Origin: Pardosa pseudoannulata
Lineage: Eukaryota > Arthropoda > Arachnida > Araneae > Lycosidae
Direction: 5' to 3'
Assembly (NCBI GenBank): GCA_032207245.1
Contig: CM063502.1
Location: 73,893,450 to 73,957,449 of the forward strand
DNA: 64,000 nucleotides
Both the position numbers and the translations under genes were made by a program. How positions within the stretch are numbered: position 1 is the stretch's first letter; each line of letters opens with the position of its first letter. Below the pieces are notes generated by a model, which ran no database searches, was not told the DNA's origin, and was given only the letters and a program-made list of their open reading frames with translations. Of this stretch, positions 52,028 through 63,840 are shown one piece after another.

Positions 52028-52444
52028 AAGGGGAAGGGGATACCTTGCATTGCCTGCTATATATTTTATGGCTTGCAGGCGGGCGCTACTGTAACCTTTG
52101 TTACTCCCACATTCTTACGTTGAGGGTACTAGAATGTAGTGGGTAAAGAAAGATTTAACTCGAGAATTGGTTTATTGCTGCGAGGACAGACAATGTCGTG
52201 ACCTTCAAACGCGGAAGATCTCGACGCGGAAGTAGGGGAGCATGCCCACCCAGTATAAAACGTTGCAGTTGCTATGTCTGATAAGCAGTGTGTTCAAAAT
52301 ATTCTAATTTTTTTATAATTGTTATTGTTATTGTAAAAATGTCGTTCTTTCTAGTCTTTCAGAAGAATGTTTTTCCTTGTCTCTCTTTGGTCAAAATAGC
52401 ATGTAATAATAACATGAAAAAGGCAGCTTTGGAGAAAATAAAGT

Positions 52445-52445
<1 letters not shown>
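52028..52445 (+). mobile_element. Possible LTR with promoter and poly(A) signal
   Basis: A polypurine tract 'aaggggaagggga' (52028-52040) is followed by ~210 bp, a TATA box (TATAAAA, 52254-52260), about 180 bp and AATAAA (52437-52442), after which a (CATA)n(TA)n tract starts. The order polypurine tract, U3, TATA, R, poly(A) signal matches a plus-strand 3' LTR. No pol sequence was recognised upstream and LTR termini were not defined, so this could also be an unrelated promoter-like stretch. Confidence 0.3.
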
Positions 52446-52990
<545 letters not shown>

Positions 52991-52996
52991 GGTCGG

Positions 52997-53030
52997 GGAA
53001 CTTTCTTAATCATTACCCCAAAATATTTTT
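52997..53030 (-). mobile_element. Possible 3' terminal repeat of a hAT element
   Basis: Plus-strand 'catcggtcggggaacttt' resembles the 'cag.ggtcgg..aacctt' termini of ZBED5-like hAT elements. It lies about 300 bp beyond the end of the transposase relic and in the right direction. The matching left end was not found. Confidence 0.35.
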
Positions 53031-53300
53031 GTGTAAGTTGATATTACCCCATAGCGGAAAAAGAAAAAAAAAACGAAATTGCCTTTTTTTAGCATCTTTC
53101 ATATTATAGCCCCCCATGATAATTTTGAAAAGAAAACAACTAAAAATTTTATTTAAACTTCATTTATTCAATTTATCAATGTAATACCTAGTAATCCATA
53201 ACGGTATTGTAACAAATTATAATAATAATAATAAAACAAAAACAAACAATAATTAGAATTGAAAAAATTAAAAAAAAAAAGAATAATTGAAAATTTTTTT

Positions 53301-54168
53301 TCACGTTTTGGAGAAATGGTGTTGTTTTATGTTCGATACAATTGCTTCAAAATTAGGACTTTTTGATGTAAGAGCGATTTGAATGCAGTCTTCGGCGTTT
53401 AATCGATTTCTGTTCTTCGTTTTTATGTTCATTAGAGTGGAAAAGCCTTGTTCGCACAAATATGTTGTTCCAAATGGCAGCAATTTTTTAACCGCCTCTT
53501 CATGTGCAATTTTGAAAGCCTTTGCAGCTTTTGGAATCCAAAAAGACGTCACATTTGATTTACTCTCAAATTGAATACGTGCTTCAGTATTAGATCGAAG
53601 TTCAAGAATTGCTTCTGCCAAACCTGAAGGTTCTTCTGGTATCATAGCAATATCATATTTAAAAGTATATACAATCCAACTGATAGTACGTGTATCAAGG
53701 TCTGAAAAGTAATCTGAAAACCGCTTTCTGAGTTTGATAAGAGGACTTACAATTGTATCCTTGATGTCAACTAAAGTAATATTTTCGCAAACTTCCAAAA
53801 ACAAAGCTAACCTTCAAAAAGAAGCTATCTTGTTCTGTTCTACTTTCTGTCTCCAATATTGCAACTTTAATCCAAACGCTGACACTATTTCTCTCGCTGA
53901 AATGATATTGATATTCTTTCCTTGCAATTCTTTGTTTAATATATTTACACCCTCAAAAATGTCCGCTAAATATGCGAGATATGCAACCCAGGAAGAGTTT
54001 TTAAACTTATCTGCCAGAATATTTTTTTGATCAACCATAAAAATTTCGACTTCAGTTTTGAGAGTCCATACTCGATTTAGTACATTTCCGCGAGAGAGCC
54101 ACCTTACTTCTGTATAATAAAGTAGGTCCGTATATTCAGCTTCACCGTCCTGACAAAATTCACGAAAT
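53301..54168 (-). pseudogene. hAT transposase relic, ZBED5/SCAND3-like
   Basis: Reading the minus strand from about 54168: LLYYTEVRWLSRGNVLNRVW, then ILADKFKNSSWVAYLAYLADIF and LNKELQGK, then a long helical region, and finally FGTTYLCEQGFSTL with IKTKNRNRLN near the C-terminus. 'HTEVRWLSRGxVL', 'LAYLADIFxxLNxLNxxLQGK' and 'CExGFSxLxxIKTKxRNRL' are hallmarks of the hAT-derived ZBED5/SCAND3-type proteins; the last lies in the hAT dimerisation region. One in-frame TGA (plus-strand 53814-53816) interrupts the frame, and the N-terminal BED finger and catalytic half are missing upstream of about 54168. Frames on both sides of the stop are collinear, so there is only one nonsense change over about 290 codons. 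A pseudogene of a DNA transposon is the best reading. Confidence 0.85.
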
Positions 54169-54780
54169 ATCAGAATCTCGCATTTCTATCCTTTTTAAAC
54201 AGAGGATGCAAATACCTCATTTTAACAATGTTATTACCGCCAGGTAACCCAGAACAAACGTATTTTTATCTATACGGTGGATACGAAGACCAGGAAGAAG
54301 AGACAATACTTCGTATACGTGAATATTTGTTATATGAAAACAAGAAAACACTTTTAAAATCAAATTGCACTTAATATCCCACTATCTTATCAGATAGGAA
54401 TATTTGTAATTGAAAAATAATTGTGATAATTCAGAATTATCAGAGGTTCCTGGTGAACCGTTAAATAAGAAAGCAAAAACAGGGCAGTTTCTGGGTGCAT
54501 TTTGTTATCAAGCATAGTCAATTTATTCCAGTGGACTATGCTGGTGGGCAGTGAACTTGTTTCGAGTGGTAGGGCAGCGATGTGAGCAGGTTTTGGTTTT
54601 CAAACTTAATTTTAAAAATGTTAAGTAAATTTATTACATTAATTAAGAATTTACACGATTTTTACCAGTAATAAAACAAACTTAAGCGGTGGTACCAGAA
54701 CCAGTCATTTTCATTTCCTATCTTCTGTGTGAAATTGGGCCGACAGTCAGAAAAATATATTTAATCAACAGCATTCATTT
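54169..54780. other. Non-coding stretch
   Basis: No recognisable continuation of the hAT reading frame; no other feature. Confidence 0.5.
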
Positions 54781-54950
54781 GGTTTGGTTTAGAGAGCTAC
54801 AGTGTACTCTTTTGCAACACTACGGCTATTGAGACCGGGACCTACTACTGAAAGCTGATTCCAAACGGCTACGAGCATCTATGCCCCAGTAGGAATCTAA
54901 CCTACAAACTCCGGCCAGAAGGTCACCGACCTAACTATTCGTCCATAGTA
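54781..54950 (-). repeat. tRNA-derived SINE, family 1, near full length
   Basis: 'ggtttggtttagagagctac', 'ctattgagaccgggac', 'gaaagctgattccaaacgg' and 'ccagtaggaatctaaccta'. The B box is mutated, so it is an older copy. Confidence 0.8.
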
Positions 54951-55431
54951 TTCATTTGAGTGTTGCTTCAGCGTGTCTCAGTTACAAAACTTGATTTGTA
55001 ACTCTATTGAAGAAAATAACTTAAACACTTTGCGTTGAGTACTTCTCCTACCCTACAATTTAAATTGCGGGATTTTACAAAGGGGGGTGGGTCGTTGAAT
55101 ACATTTCTGCTCCGTAGGGAGACGGTAGCATAAAAAAGGCTGAGACTCACTAATTTATTCTAACAAGTTGATTGTTATTTGTTTTTAAAGATAGACTTGG
55201 GATAACAGGAACTGAAGTCCTGAAATTTAACAGTTTCGAAGTTGTAATCAGACCTTATATCAAACAAATCAAAAGTAAAAATGCTGCTAATTATTTATTT
55301 TAATATTAAAATGTAAGAAGTATACACATAAAAGATTGGTGCTACTAGATAATATTTCTGAAGTTTTGGAATAAAAGTTTAAATCTGTTATGTCATAGCT
55401 TTTGTTGAATATTATTATATCATCTGTATAG
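54951..55431. other. Non-coding stretch
   Basis: No feature recognised. Confidence 0.5.
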
Positions 55432-55592
55432 AGCAGCGCTAGCTCAGTCGGCAAAGACAACGCTCTCGTAACTGGAGGATTGCGGGCTCGGAGCCCGAGT
55501 CGGCCTAAGATCCGCCGTGATCGTTAAAGGTGACTGGGGCACGTAAAATATATTCGTGGTCATAATGTCCTCCAAGTTCTCAATCAATACGT
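55432..55592 (+). repeat. tRNA-Thr-like SINE, family 2
   Basis: 'gctagctcagtcggcaaag' (A box), 'cgctctcgtaactgg' (anticodon loop), 'gcgggctcggagcccg' (B-box region, altered), then the body 'gatcgttaaaggtgact', 'gcacgtaaaatatattcg' and 'gttctcaatcaatac'. It ends exactly where the inverted dispersed repeat region begins. Confidence 0.8.
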
Positions 55593-55602
55593 CTGGGGGT
55601 GA

Positions 55603-56187
55603 CGAAAGAGGACGATTAATCCGAGTAGAAATAAGGAAAAGTTGAAAACTAAATTTTTAGCTATAAAATCCAATAAGCTTAAAAATTATTGCTTTTTTTT
55701 TTTTTTAATTTTCTTCTTTTTAAAATGTTTATAGAGATTGAATTTGTTATAGATTCTTACAAAATGTTCACCAAACATCTCTAATATACTTTAATATAAA
55801 TTCGGGTATTCATTTTAAACTCTTAATATTTTTAATATATTAGAGTTAATAAAAGTAAATTTAAATTTAGAAAATTGCCAATTCTTTATAAAAATTCAAC
55901 GTTTAAGTAAAAATATTCCCCTGAAGTAAACTATTCAGTTTAACAGCAAAATACCCCAAAAATGTTCAAAACTATTTAAATAGTTCTCAGTATTAATACG
56001 GTAAAAATAGAATAAAAAAACTAAAAATTAATATACTAGGAACACTTTAAGAATTAACAAAATATTTTGAGTTTATTCTGAATATATGATATAGGAAAAA
56101 AAAACATGTTTATATAGTTTCTTTATTCATGTTTATTATATTTTCTGGTAGGGGGGCAGACCAGTTTTTTGTCACGGGTGCTAAAGG
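55603..56187 (-). repeat. Dispersed ~600-bp repeat, inverted member
   Basis: Its reverse complement aligns with 4654-5302 from 'ccctttagcacccgtgacaa' to 'actcggattaatcgtcctc', with a well-matched middle ('gaatctataacaaattc'). Many substitutions and indels: an old copy. Confidence 0.7.
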
Positions 56188-57073
56188 ATGTAGTTACGGC
56201 CGTAGTTGAGCCTTCGGCTCAAATCGTGCTTGGTTTGACCACATGGCATAAGACAGCAACAACATATCATATATATACCAGAATAATTCGTAATGTTCAT
56301 TACTTACATTATTCAACTCATAATAATAAAAATAGATATAAATTAGCAAACATACTAGAGGCATTGCTACCCTGAATTACACTTACAATTTGCAATTAAG
56401 ATTGATTGTTGTGCAGGAATTATGTAGTAAGATAAAATTTAATACTTTATAGAAAAGAGCTTTGAAATGTCTAGACAATTTTATATTATTAACTCAATTT
56501 TCAATCAGCATTTTTCGATGTTTAATATCTACGCTATTTAAATAGATCTTTAAAATCATAAGTTTCTTTTGTTTTACTGTTCGACATAGTGCTAACCTTA
56601 TTAATTAAACTGTAACTATTATCTATTGTAGCACTCTCAAAAGTAAAAATTACTGAATAAAGGTATTTAAAATAACATAGTAACAATGTCCTAGCTTAGT
56701 TGTATAATAGTCATGACCACAATTGACAACTCTGAAAAGTGATAGGTTTTTTATAAAATTTTGGAGTCAAAATAACTTATGGGAAGTGAAAGCTATCTAC
56801 TTTAAAAGTTAACAGTTTGCATTGCATTACTTTCTTAATTAAAATGTTAGTAGTCATTTTGATAGGTTTAAAAATTATTATTATTTATTTGATTCTGTAA
56901 GCATTTAGCATAATTTTTTTTTTTACAGATTATACCAGAGTTATTAGCTACTTTATCTATCTATGTGATAACATATTTTTCCTTTAAATATTTTATTACA
57001 TTTTTTAGGTACCTCGTATCACTTGCTATAAACTTTACGTTAGCAGAAAGAAGATATAGCTTAACTCACTCTA
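56188..57073. other. AT-rich non-coding stretch
   Basis: 'ctcaaatcgtgcttggtttg' near 56218 matches a piece of the composite SINE at about 15539. Nothing else recognised. Confidence 0.5.
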
Positions 57074-57248
57074 TTAACCCCTTCCGGTATGATTTAATAA
57101 TGAAAAACTGTGCATGAAATAATTTAATTTTTATGAAAAAACTTGTTTCATTTTATAATTCTTACATATTCTTAATTAAAATCCACTTTTTACATAGTAT
57201 TAAATAATATCAGAAACAGTAAAATTAAGAAAATATCAAAGCAAAACA

Positions 57249-57434
57249 TTAATAAGGTATACAGATAATAGTCTTCAAGTTAGTGGTACTTTTCAAAACA
57301 AAGTGCAAAGGAATTCTTAATTGTTTACACCGCCAAGTAGTCTCACTTTTAATTTGATTTCTGTAACACACAAAGCATTTCTTAGTAGGTTTTCTTTTAT
57401 TCTGACTCATTAATTTGGCAATGACTTGTACCAA
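57249..57434 (-). pseudogene. piggyBac transposase C-terminal cysteine-rich domain, relic
   Basis: The frame contains KRKPTKKCFVCYRNQIKSET, TWRC and IPLH. 'P-xx-C-xx-C......K-E-T-x-x-x-C...PLH' is the start of the Cys-rich zinc-binding tail that piggyBac transposases use to recognise their terminal repeats. Later cysteines are lost, the expected second Cys after WRC is replaced by Leu, and the catalytic DDD domain is absent. Position inside a TTAA-flanked element supports the assignment. Confidence 0.7.
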
Positions 57435-57562
57435 GAAATTCTAAGTAAACAATATGCAATAGTGACTTGTGACTTTCACAAGTGATAAAAGTGTTGCCAA
57501 ATTCAGTACACTAGAAATTTTAAACTAAATTAATTATCATATTTAACAGTAATTTTAATCGC

Positions 57563-57628
57563 ATGACGAGTGTAGCTCGTCATTGTGAGGTATGGAATGA
57601 AAAACTAATGACGAGCTAGACTCGTCAT
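57563..57628. other. Twin subterminal hairpins of the piggyBac-like element
   Basis: ATGACGAG-TGTAG-CTCGTCAT and ATGACGAG-CTAGA-CTCGTCAT share the same 8-bp arms but have different loops. They probably serve as, or descend from, transposase-binding sites. Confidence 0.85.
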
Positions 57629-57646
57629 TTTACCGGAAGGGGTTAA

Positions 57647-57959
57647 TTTAATTCTCCAACAATTGAATGCTTAGTGGACACAGAGCAGTTAAATGTAATT
57701 TTATATATAAATTTATAAAGATCTGTAATAATATTGCTGATAATGCTTTTACTGCTGAATCTAGAAGGTAATATGAATTTGGTTCTCAAATTACATAAGT
57801 GTTTTAAGTGTTTGATTTTCAATGACGTTCAAAACACCAGTTATAATGTGTACATGATTCAGGTATAGATATTTTCTGCAAACGGGAAGAAGACAATTAC
57901 ACGAGTTAAGAAATTAAGAACAATTGAGTGAAATATGTTTATGGTTAAAAATTTTCTAC
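57647..57959. other. Non-coding stretch before gap
   Basis: No feature recognised. Confidence 0.5.
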
Positions 57960-58059
57960 NNNNNNNNNNNNNNNNNNNNNNNNNNNNNNNNNNNNNNNNN
58001 NNNNNNNNNNNNNNNNNNNNNNNNNNNNNNNNNNNNNNNNNNNNNNNNNNNNNNNNNNN
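57960..58059. other. Assembly gap, 100 N
   Basis: Second 100-N placeholder; the right side resumes in a T homopolymer. Confidence 1.
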
Positions 58060-61000
58060 TTGTGGGTATTTTTTTTTTTTTACTCCCAAACCTGCAAGAA
58101 AAACCTTTATATGAAATTAATGTAATGTAAAGAATAATTAACTGAATATTCTTCATACAATTTCATTATATTCTTTAATTATATATACATACTAAGATTG
58201 ATTGATATATAACTGAAGAATTACTGTAAATTAGTATTAATGGAGTATCATACAAAGAGAAAAAAGAACTATCAAAAATGATTTAGTTCAATCACAAGTG
58301 GTGGAACAGCTGTACCAATTGCTCCAAGCTGTGCCAAAATATGCCATTGTGCTCCAAAACTATCATTTTTTACGTAAATTTAGCCAGATTGCTCTAAAAC
58401 TAAATATATTCATTTACTCAAAAAATCATTTTCTCATCTGTTGTAGCAACAATCCTAGTAATCAAAATTTGCTGGTCATTTTTCATTTTGTTTGCCAATC
58501 TACTATTTGAGTAAACAAAGAGGAAGGGGGATTTAAAAATTCATTGATGGTCAGTTGGAGTTCAATCCTGCAATGATGTCCTCATCCAAGTAGGAGGCAA
58601 AAATGATCAAATTTCAGGCAATGGGGAATAAAAGACTCTCTTGGTATTCCTGTTTGAAGCAATGATTTCATATTTGGTGATATCAACTAGTTTGTTTCAA
58701 AATAAATATTCTCCTCCACCCTACAATGTATTTATTTTGAAGCCAGCTCATAGCTGTGTCTACTTAATGCCATCCCCATTTAAAATAAAAAATACTCTTT
58801 GTGTATCTTTGGGATAGGAATTTATTCCTCATAATATTATTTTAACTCTTGCTCTGGTTTTTTTCCAGAGTAATCTTAACATCATTCAGTGCACATGAAT
58901 TGCCTTGTTCTTTCACTATCGCATCTTCCTTAGCAATTTAAACTTTACAACACCTGAATCAGCATAACCATCTCTTGTTTTCATTTTTATTCCTCTTTGA
59001 AACAAAGTTTGCACACTTTTTAAAAACTCCTTAAAAAAGTACAGTTTGAGCCCCTAATTTTCACGCAAGTTCTTAATTTTGGAACAAATTATTATTTGCT
59101 CTAAAGCAACCAAATTGAAAGCCATGGAACAGTATGTTTGCCAAGAGCTTATATTGCATAAAGTTGAAAAAAGGTTGTATTTCATATTATAAATCTTTAT
59201 CAGATTCTGTATTCATCCTTTTCTTTTTTGAAAGAACAGTTCTTGGGTAAGGTTTTTATGCAGCTGCAGAGAATTGAACTTGTAGACTCAGTACTTGGGG
59301 CCTCTTATCACTTAGCCAAAGGAGGATACAGAAATGCAGTGATATTAGTTCTCTTTGAAACTTGCTAAATCAATGTCCAAACAAAAACTTCTGGTTTTGA
59401 AGAGGTTGTAAAAATAGCATACTTATATGGTGGGGATGAAGTTCAAACTAAAATGTTCTAAGAATATTTTAATGTAGCTTACTGTGATTTCAAAAAATCT
59501 AAGCTTAATTTTTATTTTTCTTTGATTCTTGGGTTTGCAATCCATAGATTTATACATTTCCTGCAACTGCAGACTCTTCATATGAAGTTTTGTGCTCTAA
59601 CCCCAAAACCAAAAAAGGCCACAGTTTTATTATATCTATTTGAAGCTTTCTGAATCAGCATGTAAACAAAAACGTTTCTATTTGGAGGGGGGCTATGAAA
59701 TTCATATAAATGGTGCAGAAGTACACAAAACTAGCAAAGTCAAATACTTTAAGTACAATTCAGATGTTTAATTTTATGACGAAACTCCTAAATTTTTAAT
59801 TTATCTGCTTTCTTCAACTACGGTAAATTGTAGCTGCAGATTCATTACTAGCGTCGTTCTCTAATTAATACTCCAAAGCAGCTTTTAGCAGTATTCACCT
59901 ATAACATATATTTAAAGTGTGCTAATTTAAAACATAAATTAATGTAGGAGTGATACTGCAAAAGCACATTAATTTTTATTTTTGCTTCTGATTTTTGTTT
60001 TATATATTATATTCTCATATATTATCAGTTAGACAGTGGCCAAAGTGGCAGGATTCTGACTCTCAATACCGTTCTTTGCAGGTTCAAATTACTAGAATTC
60101 CAACATATTAGACCTTGTTTAACTCCCTCCCCCACCCCCCCGAAATTAATAAATAAATAAATAAACGAATACTGCAAATTAAGTAATTTGGCCATAATAT
60201 GGAAATCTCTTGAAATTATCTAATTTTTTTAAAATTAGAGTCATTTAATTATTAATGTTGTCAAGTATCAGTTCCATATCAGGATTTTAATAACTTGCAA
60301 AACATTGAGACTTATAGATTATCAAATTCTATTTACCTATTAAACTTTGTAAATCCATGGATGACTTTGCTATGGAAACCCTGGAATTTCCGAGATTTTG
60401 CTCTAATGATCTCTGGATTTTTGGTGAATCAAATAACAAATTATTTTCTCTTACTCCTTTTTGTTTACTTTGAAAGTGAATGAAAGACATTCTCTGTGAC
60501 TCTTAAATAATTCCTAAATTATTGTAATGAAATCTGCTACTTTCAAATAAAATAATAGATTGAACCTTTATCAGCTTACTGCCAAAAGGTACTGAACTGA
60601 AAAAGACAAGGGTCATTTATTATTTTGAAGGGTAGAATTGCTTCGGAATGGAAGTCATTGAGTGTGGGAGACCACATAACTGCAATTAAAAGGTTAAAAA
60701 TATAAAAGATACTCATTGAATGTGGACGAAACTTCAGGTAATGCTCAGGAGAGGATGCTTGTCATATTAGTTTTATTAAAAATTAAATACTTGTGTTTAT
60801 TTAAAGATGTAGACGTGGAATTTTTTTTATAAATCTGCTTTTATTTATTTAATTTTTTTTCTGAGTAAAATTTAACACTTTTAAACGTGTTTAGCATACT
60901 TTTTCATATCTTTAAAAGATTTTTTTTATTAGTTTAATAGAAATGATTTAATTCCATCCAAAATGTTGGTTGCTACTACTTGATTTTGCATCCATTTTCC

Positions 61001-61843
61001 CTTAAAAGGGCACAAAATTTTCTAGGGATTTTTTATGACCTCACAAACACTCCTTCTTTAAATTTATTTTTATACCTTCAGACATCTGTATTATAAAATA
61101 ACATATCCTGGTTCTGTTTCTTTTTACTTTTTTTATGTTTTTAGTAACAAAATAAGAATGATGAATAACTATAAAAATTCAATCTATTCTTTGCTTTGCT
61201 AAAATTTTATTTTTCATTTAATTTAAATTTCTGGAGCCTACTTATTTCAGTTCTTTTTCTGAAAATACACGTGGAGCAGGCAGATAATAAAAAAATCCAT
61301 AAAAGGTATGAAATATATGCTTGGACAAAATTATTCCAAGAGGTTTCATCATCAAACTTTTCTTTTAGAAAACAAAAGATTTATAAAATATCCTAATTGA
61401 CCTGTAATAAATCTTCATCAAATAGATGAATTGGTAGAAAATGTTATGGGTCCAAACACGTATGGTACTGACTTTTTGTACTGTGTTCTGAGCAAGAATC
61501 CTGTAATAAGACCTCATATTTTAATCGTAAAATGTATCATATTAGAGTAATATTATTAGAAGTATTTAAATCTAGCTCAGTGATGTGTACACACAAGAAG
61601 ACACCCAAAGAGCAAAATAAAAAGCATTACAGAAAAAAAAAATCACACTGTGGCAAATTTTTCCATTCAAAGTATATGAAGCTTTCTGAATCAATAGTAT
61701 ATGAAATTGAGAAGTGGATGGTTGTACTGAATTACTTATAGATATGAAATATTTTATGGGTCTTAGTCTCAATTGTGGAAGTTTGCACTTCAATTTAAGG
61801 AAAGAAGGAAGTATTTAAGAGGGTATACGAATTTTGAGAAGCA
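58060..61843. other. AT-rich region without recognised genes
   Basis: Frames are short (under 75 codons) and lack motifs. Weak SINE-like heads may be present near 59250-59330 (minus) and 60030-60085 (plus, 'caggttcaaattac'), too decayed to assign. 'gctccaa' and 'gtgccaaa' words cluster at 58310-58360 without clear structure. Confidence 0.5.
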
Positions 61844-61861
61844 TGTGACAATATTGTCACA
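61844..61861. other. 18-bp perfect palindrome at LTR end
   Basis: TGTGACAATATTGTCACA is its own reverse complement and has TG...CA ends, as retroviral-type LTR termini do. Confidence 0.7.
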
Positions 61862-62069
61862 TGGATACAAGTACAGGTGGTACACAATAAAGAGTCAATT
61901 TTAAGAAATAACACCGTTTATTAAATGCTAAGCTACGTAGCTCGTACTCAAACAACTGCCGCTCTCAGTTTTAACCGAGGCTTTTATAAGATCACAGAAA
62001 ATTTGCATAATTTAGAAGTCTTCTTGCTACTTAACAAATCGAACATAAAGTTACGGAAGCAAATTTGTC

Positions 62070-62140
62070 CTGACTCAGGATGGAACCGGAGACCTTTCGG
62101 TTCGTAGCCCACGACTTTAACCATTGTGCCATGGAGGTCG
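62070..62140 (-). promoter_or_regulatory. tRNA-like Pol III promoter sequence inside the LTR
   Basis: Minus-strand TGGCACAATGG (62121-62131) fits the tRNA A box exactly, and CGGTTCCATCC (about 62078-62088) is a B box with one disagreement. Between them lies CTACGAA, shaped like an anticodon loop (ACG). Acceptor pairing is not evident, so it is not an intact tRNA gene. Confidence 0.5.
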
Positions 62141-62170
62141 GTAGATTTCGTTTGAAATGTGGCATTATAC

Positions 62171-62180
62171 TCCTCCCTTA
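62171..62180 (-). other. Polypurine tract
   Basis: Minus-strand TAAGGGAGGA; the pol reading frame ends in the TAA of this tract, directly before the LTR. Confidence 0.6.
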
Positions 62181-63840
62181 GGCGACAGCGTTCCGCTGCC
62201 GTCCGACCGCTTCTTCCCTAGTTCTAGACCGCGTCACAGGGATATTTGTTCTTTCGGTCATTTTCAAGGGTTTTCTTTCGGGTATCGCTGATCCAGCAGG
62301 TTCGGCGTCTGATCAATGAGGGGCATCATTAGAGGTGACGTCAACGCCTTGATTTTCTGAGTCACAATAAAGTTTCATCCGAAGGACATGAACGATATCC
62401 CTGGTTTTTCTCCGTTTCGACCTGGGGTAAAAATCTTCAACTTCGTACGTTTCGTCAGATAGTCGTTTCAGGACCTTATATGGGCCAAAATAACGTCTCA
62501 GGAGCTTTTCGGAAACCCCACTTTACGTATAGGAGTAAAAATCCATACAAGATCGCCAGGTTGATAGGATATTCTTCTATGCGTGGCGTCATAATGTTCT
62601 CGGTCCTTCTGTTGCGCACTTACGAAGGCTCTGTTGCGTAATCTAAGAAGGTTATTCTTAGGCGAGCTAATTGTCTCGATTCCTCGGCTGTCGTCACCAG
62701 GTGCTTAAGGTAATCGTCCGTTTGATCTCCGTGTTGATATGGAAATAAGGTGTCCATGGTAGTCTTGGCTTCACGCCCGTGAAGTTGGAAGAACGGCGTA
62801 AATCCCGTAACATCCTGCTTTGCAATATTATATGCGAAAGCTACAAATGGCAATACCAAATCCCAGTCTCTTTGTTCAACATCAACATACATGGACATCA
62901 TATCTGTCAACGTTTTGTTAAATTGTTCGGTCAGTCCATTAGTTTGCTGATGGTAGCATTCGTCATGCTATGCTTTTCCTGGCAACATCTGATAAGTTCG
63001 AATACCAGTCTTGATTGGAAGACTTTTCCACGATCAGTGATAAGAACCCTCGTCGCTCCATGTTTCAATAAAATTTCTGAAACCAGGAATCTGGCTATTT
63101 TTCTGGCATCGGCTTTTGGCAGAGCTTTAGTTATAGCATACCGTGTTAAATAATCAGTACAGACAACAATCCATTTATTTCCGCTGTGGCATTTAGGAAA
63201 TGGACCAAGCAAGTCTATACCAATTCGGTGGAAAGGGGCTACAGTTGGAGGGATGGAGATAAGGCGACCAGGTGGTTTTTGAAGTCTATGTTTTCTTCTT
63301 TGTCACTCACGGCAATGATCAACATAATGTCTCACGGTACGGTACTGTCTCGGACAAAAGAATCGTTTCCTGATTCTGTCGTAAGTTTTAGCTAACCCTA
63401 AGTGACCCGCAGTAGGTGCGTCATGGAAATGTCGAAGAACGTCTAGTCGCAGGTGCCGAGGGATTACAGGTAACCACTTTTTCTCGGATGGATCGTAATT
63501 CTTCTTACAAAGGATGCCACTTATGAGTGTGAATTCTCCCTTGACATGCTCAGACTTTTCTAGAGCATGAATTAATTCTGCCAACTTCGGATCATTCCTT
63601 TGATCGGCAGCGATATCCGTAAATGCAGCAATGAGTCCTGCCTCTCCAGAAGAGTCAAATTCAATGGGATTTTTCGAAAGATAGTCTGCGTCCTTATGAT
63701 TTTTTCAGCTCTTATAGGATATAGAGACATCGTATTCTTGTAGACTTAATGCCCATCTAGCAAGCCTTCCTGACGGATCTTTCAGTCCTGCTAACCAGTA
63801 CAATGCGTGAGTATCAGTCACCACAACAAAAGGCCTACCG
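62178..63840 (-). pseudogene. Ty3/gypsy pol fragment: RNase H, integrase
   Basis: Order on the minus strand: end of RNase H ([19 protein letters not shown], about 63780-63840, and [12 protein letters not shown]); H2C2 zinc finger of integrase (HDAPTAGHLGLAKTYDRI ... HYVDHC, 63303-63440); integrase core with the first catalytic Asp in CTDYLTRYA and the second in LITDRGKVF (62931-63212); the third acidic residue lies in a different frame upstream of TDMMSMYVDVEQRDWD (62620-62910); the C-terminal GPY/F module appears as RRYFGPYKVLKRLS (about 62470-62510). At least two in-frame stops (plus-strand 63705-63707, and just after HYVDHCRE at 63303-63305) and at least one frameshift make it dead. Protease, reverse transcriptase and gag are missing: the sequence stops matching at 63840. 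Confidence 0.92.

Larger units (their letters stand above)
57078..57642. mobile_element. piggyBac-like element, 565 bp, deletion derivative
   Basis: Flanked by TTAA at 57074-57077 and 57643-57646. The ends are CCCCTTCCGGTA and its exact complement TACCGGAAGGGG (12 bp). Near the right end are two hairpins with identical arms, ATGACGAG-5 nt-CTCGTCAT, at 57563-57583 and 57608-57628. The minus strand still encodes the cysteine-rich C-terminal tail of a piggyBac-type transposase (57249-57434). Together these identify a piggyBac superfamily element that has lost most of its transposase. Confidence 0.88.
61844..62170 (-). mobile_element. 3' LTR of the Ty3/gypsy element
   Basis: It follows the polypurine tract at about 62171-62180. 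On the minus strand it contains a tRNA-like segment (62070-62140), TATAAAAG (61981-61988), AATAAA (61917-61922) and ends in the 18-bp palindrome TGTGACAATATTGTCACA (61844-61861). The exact 5' terminus is uncertain by several bases because no second LTR is in the window. Confidence 0.6.

Noticed and set aside
53734..54030. A plus-strand 98-codon frame
   Set aside because: It is the antisense of the hAT transposase relic, which explains its length.
60353..60400. hAT right end at 'ctatggaaaccctgg'
   Set aside because: Only about ten bases agree with the candidate at 23445-23457 and there is no subterminal pattern.
61532..61741. A 69-codon Lys-rich frame as a possible exon
   Set aside because: It has an A9 run, no recognisable motif and a competing open frame on the opposite strand.
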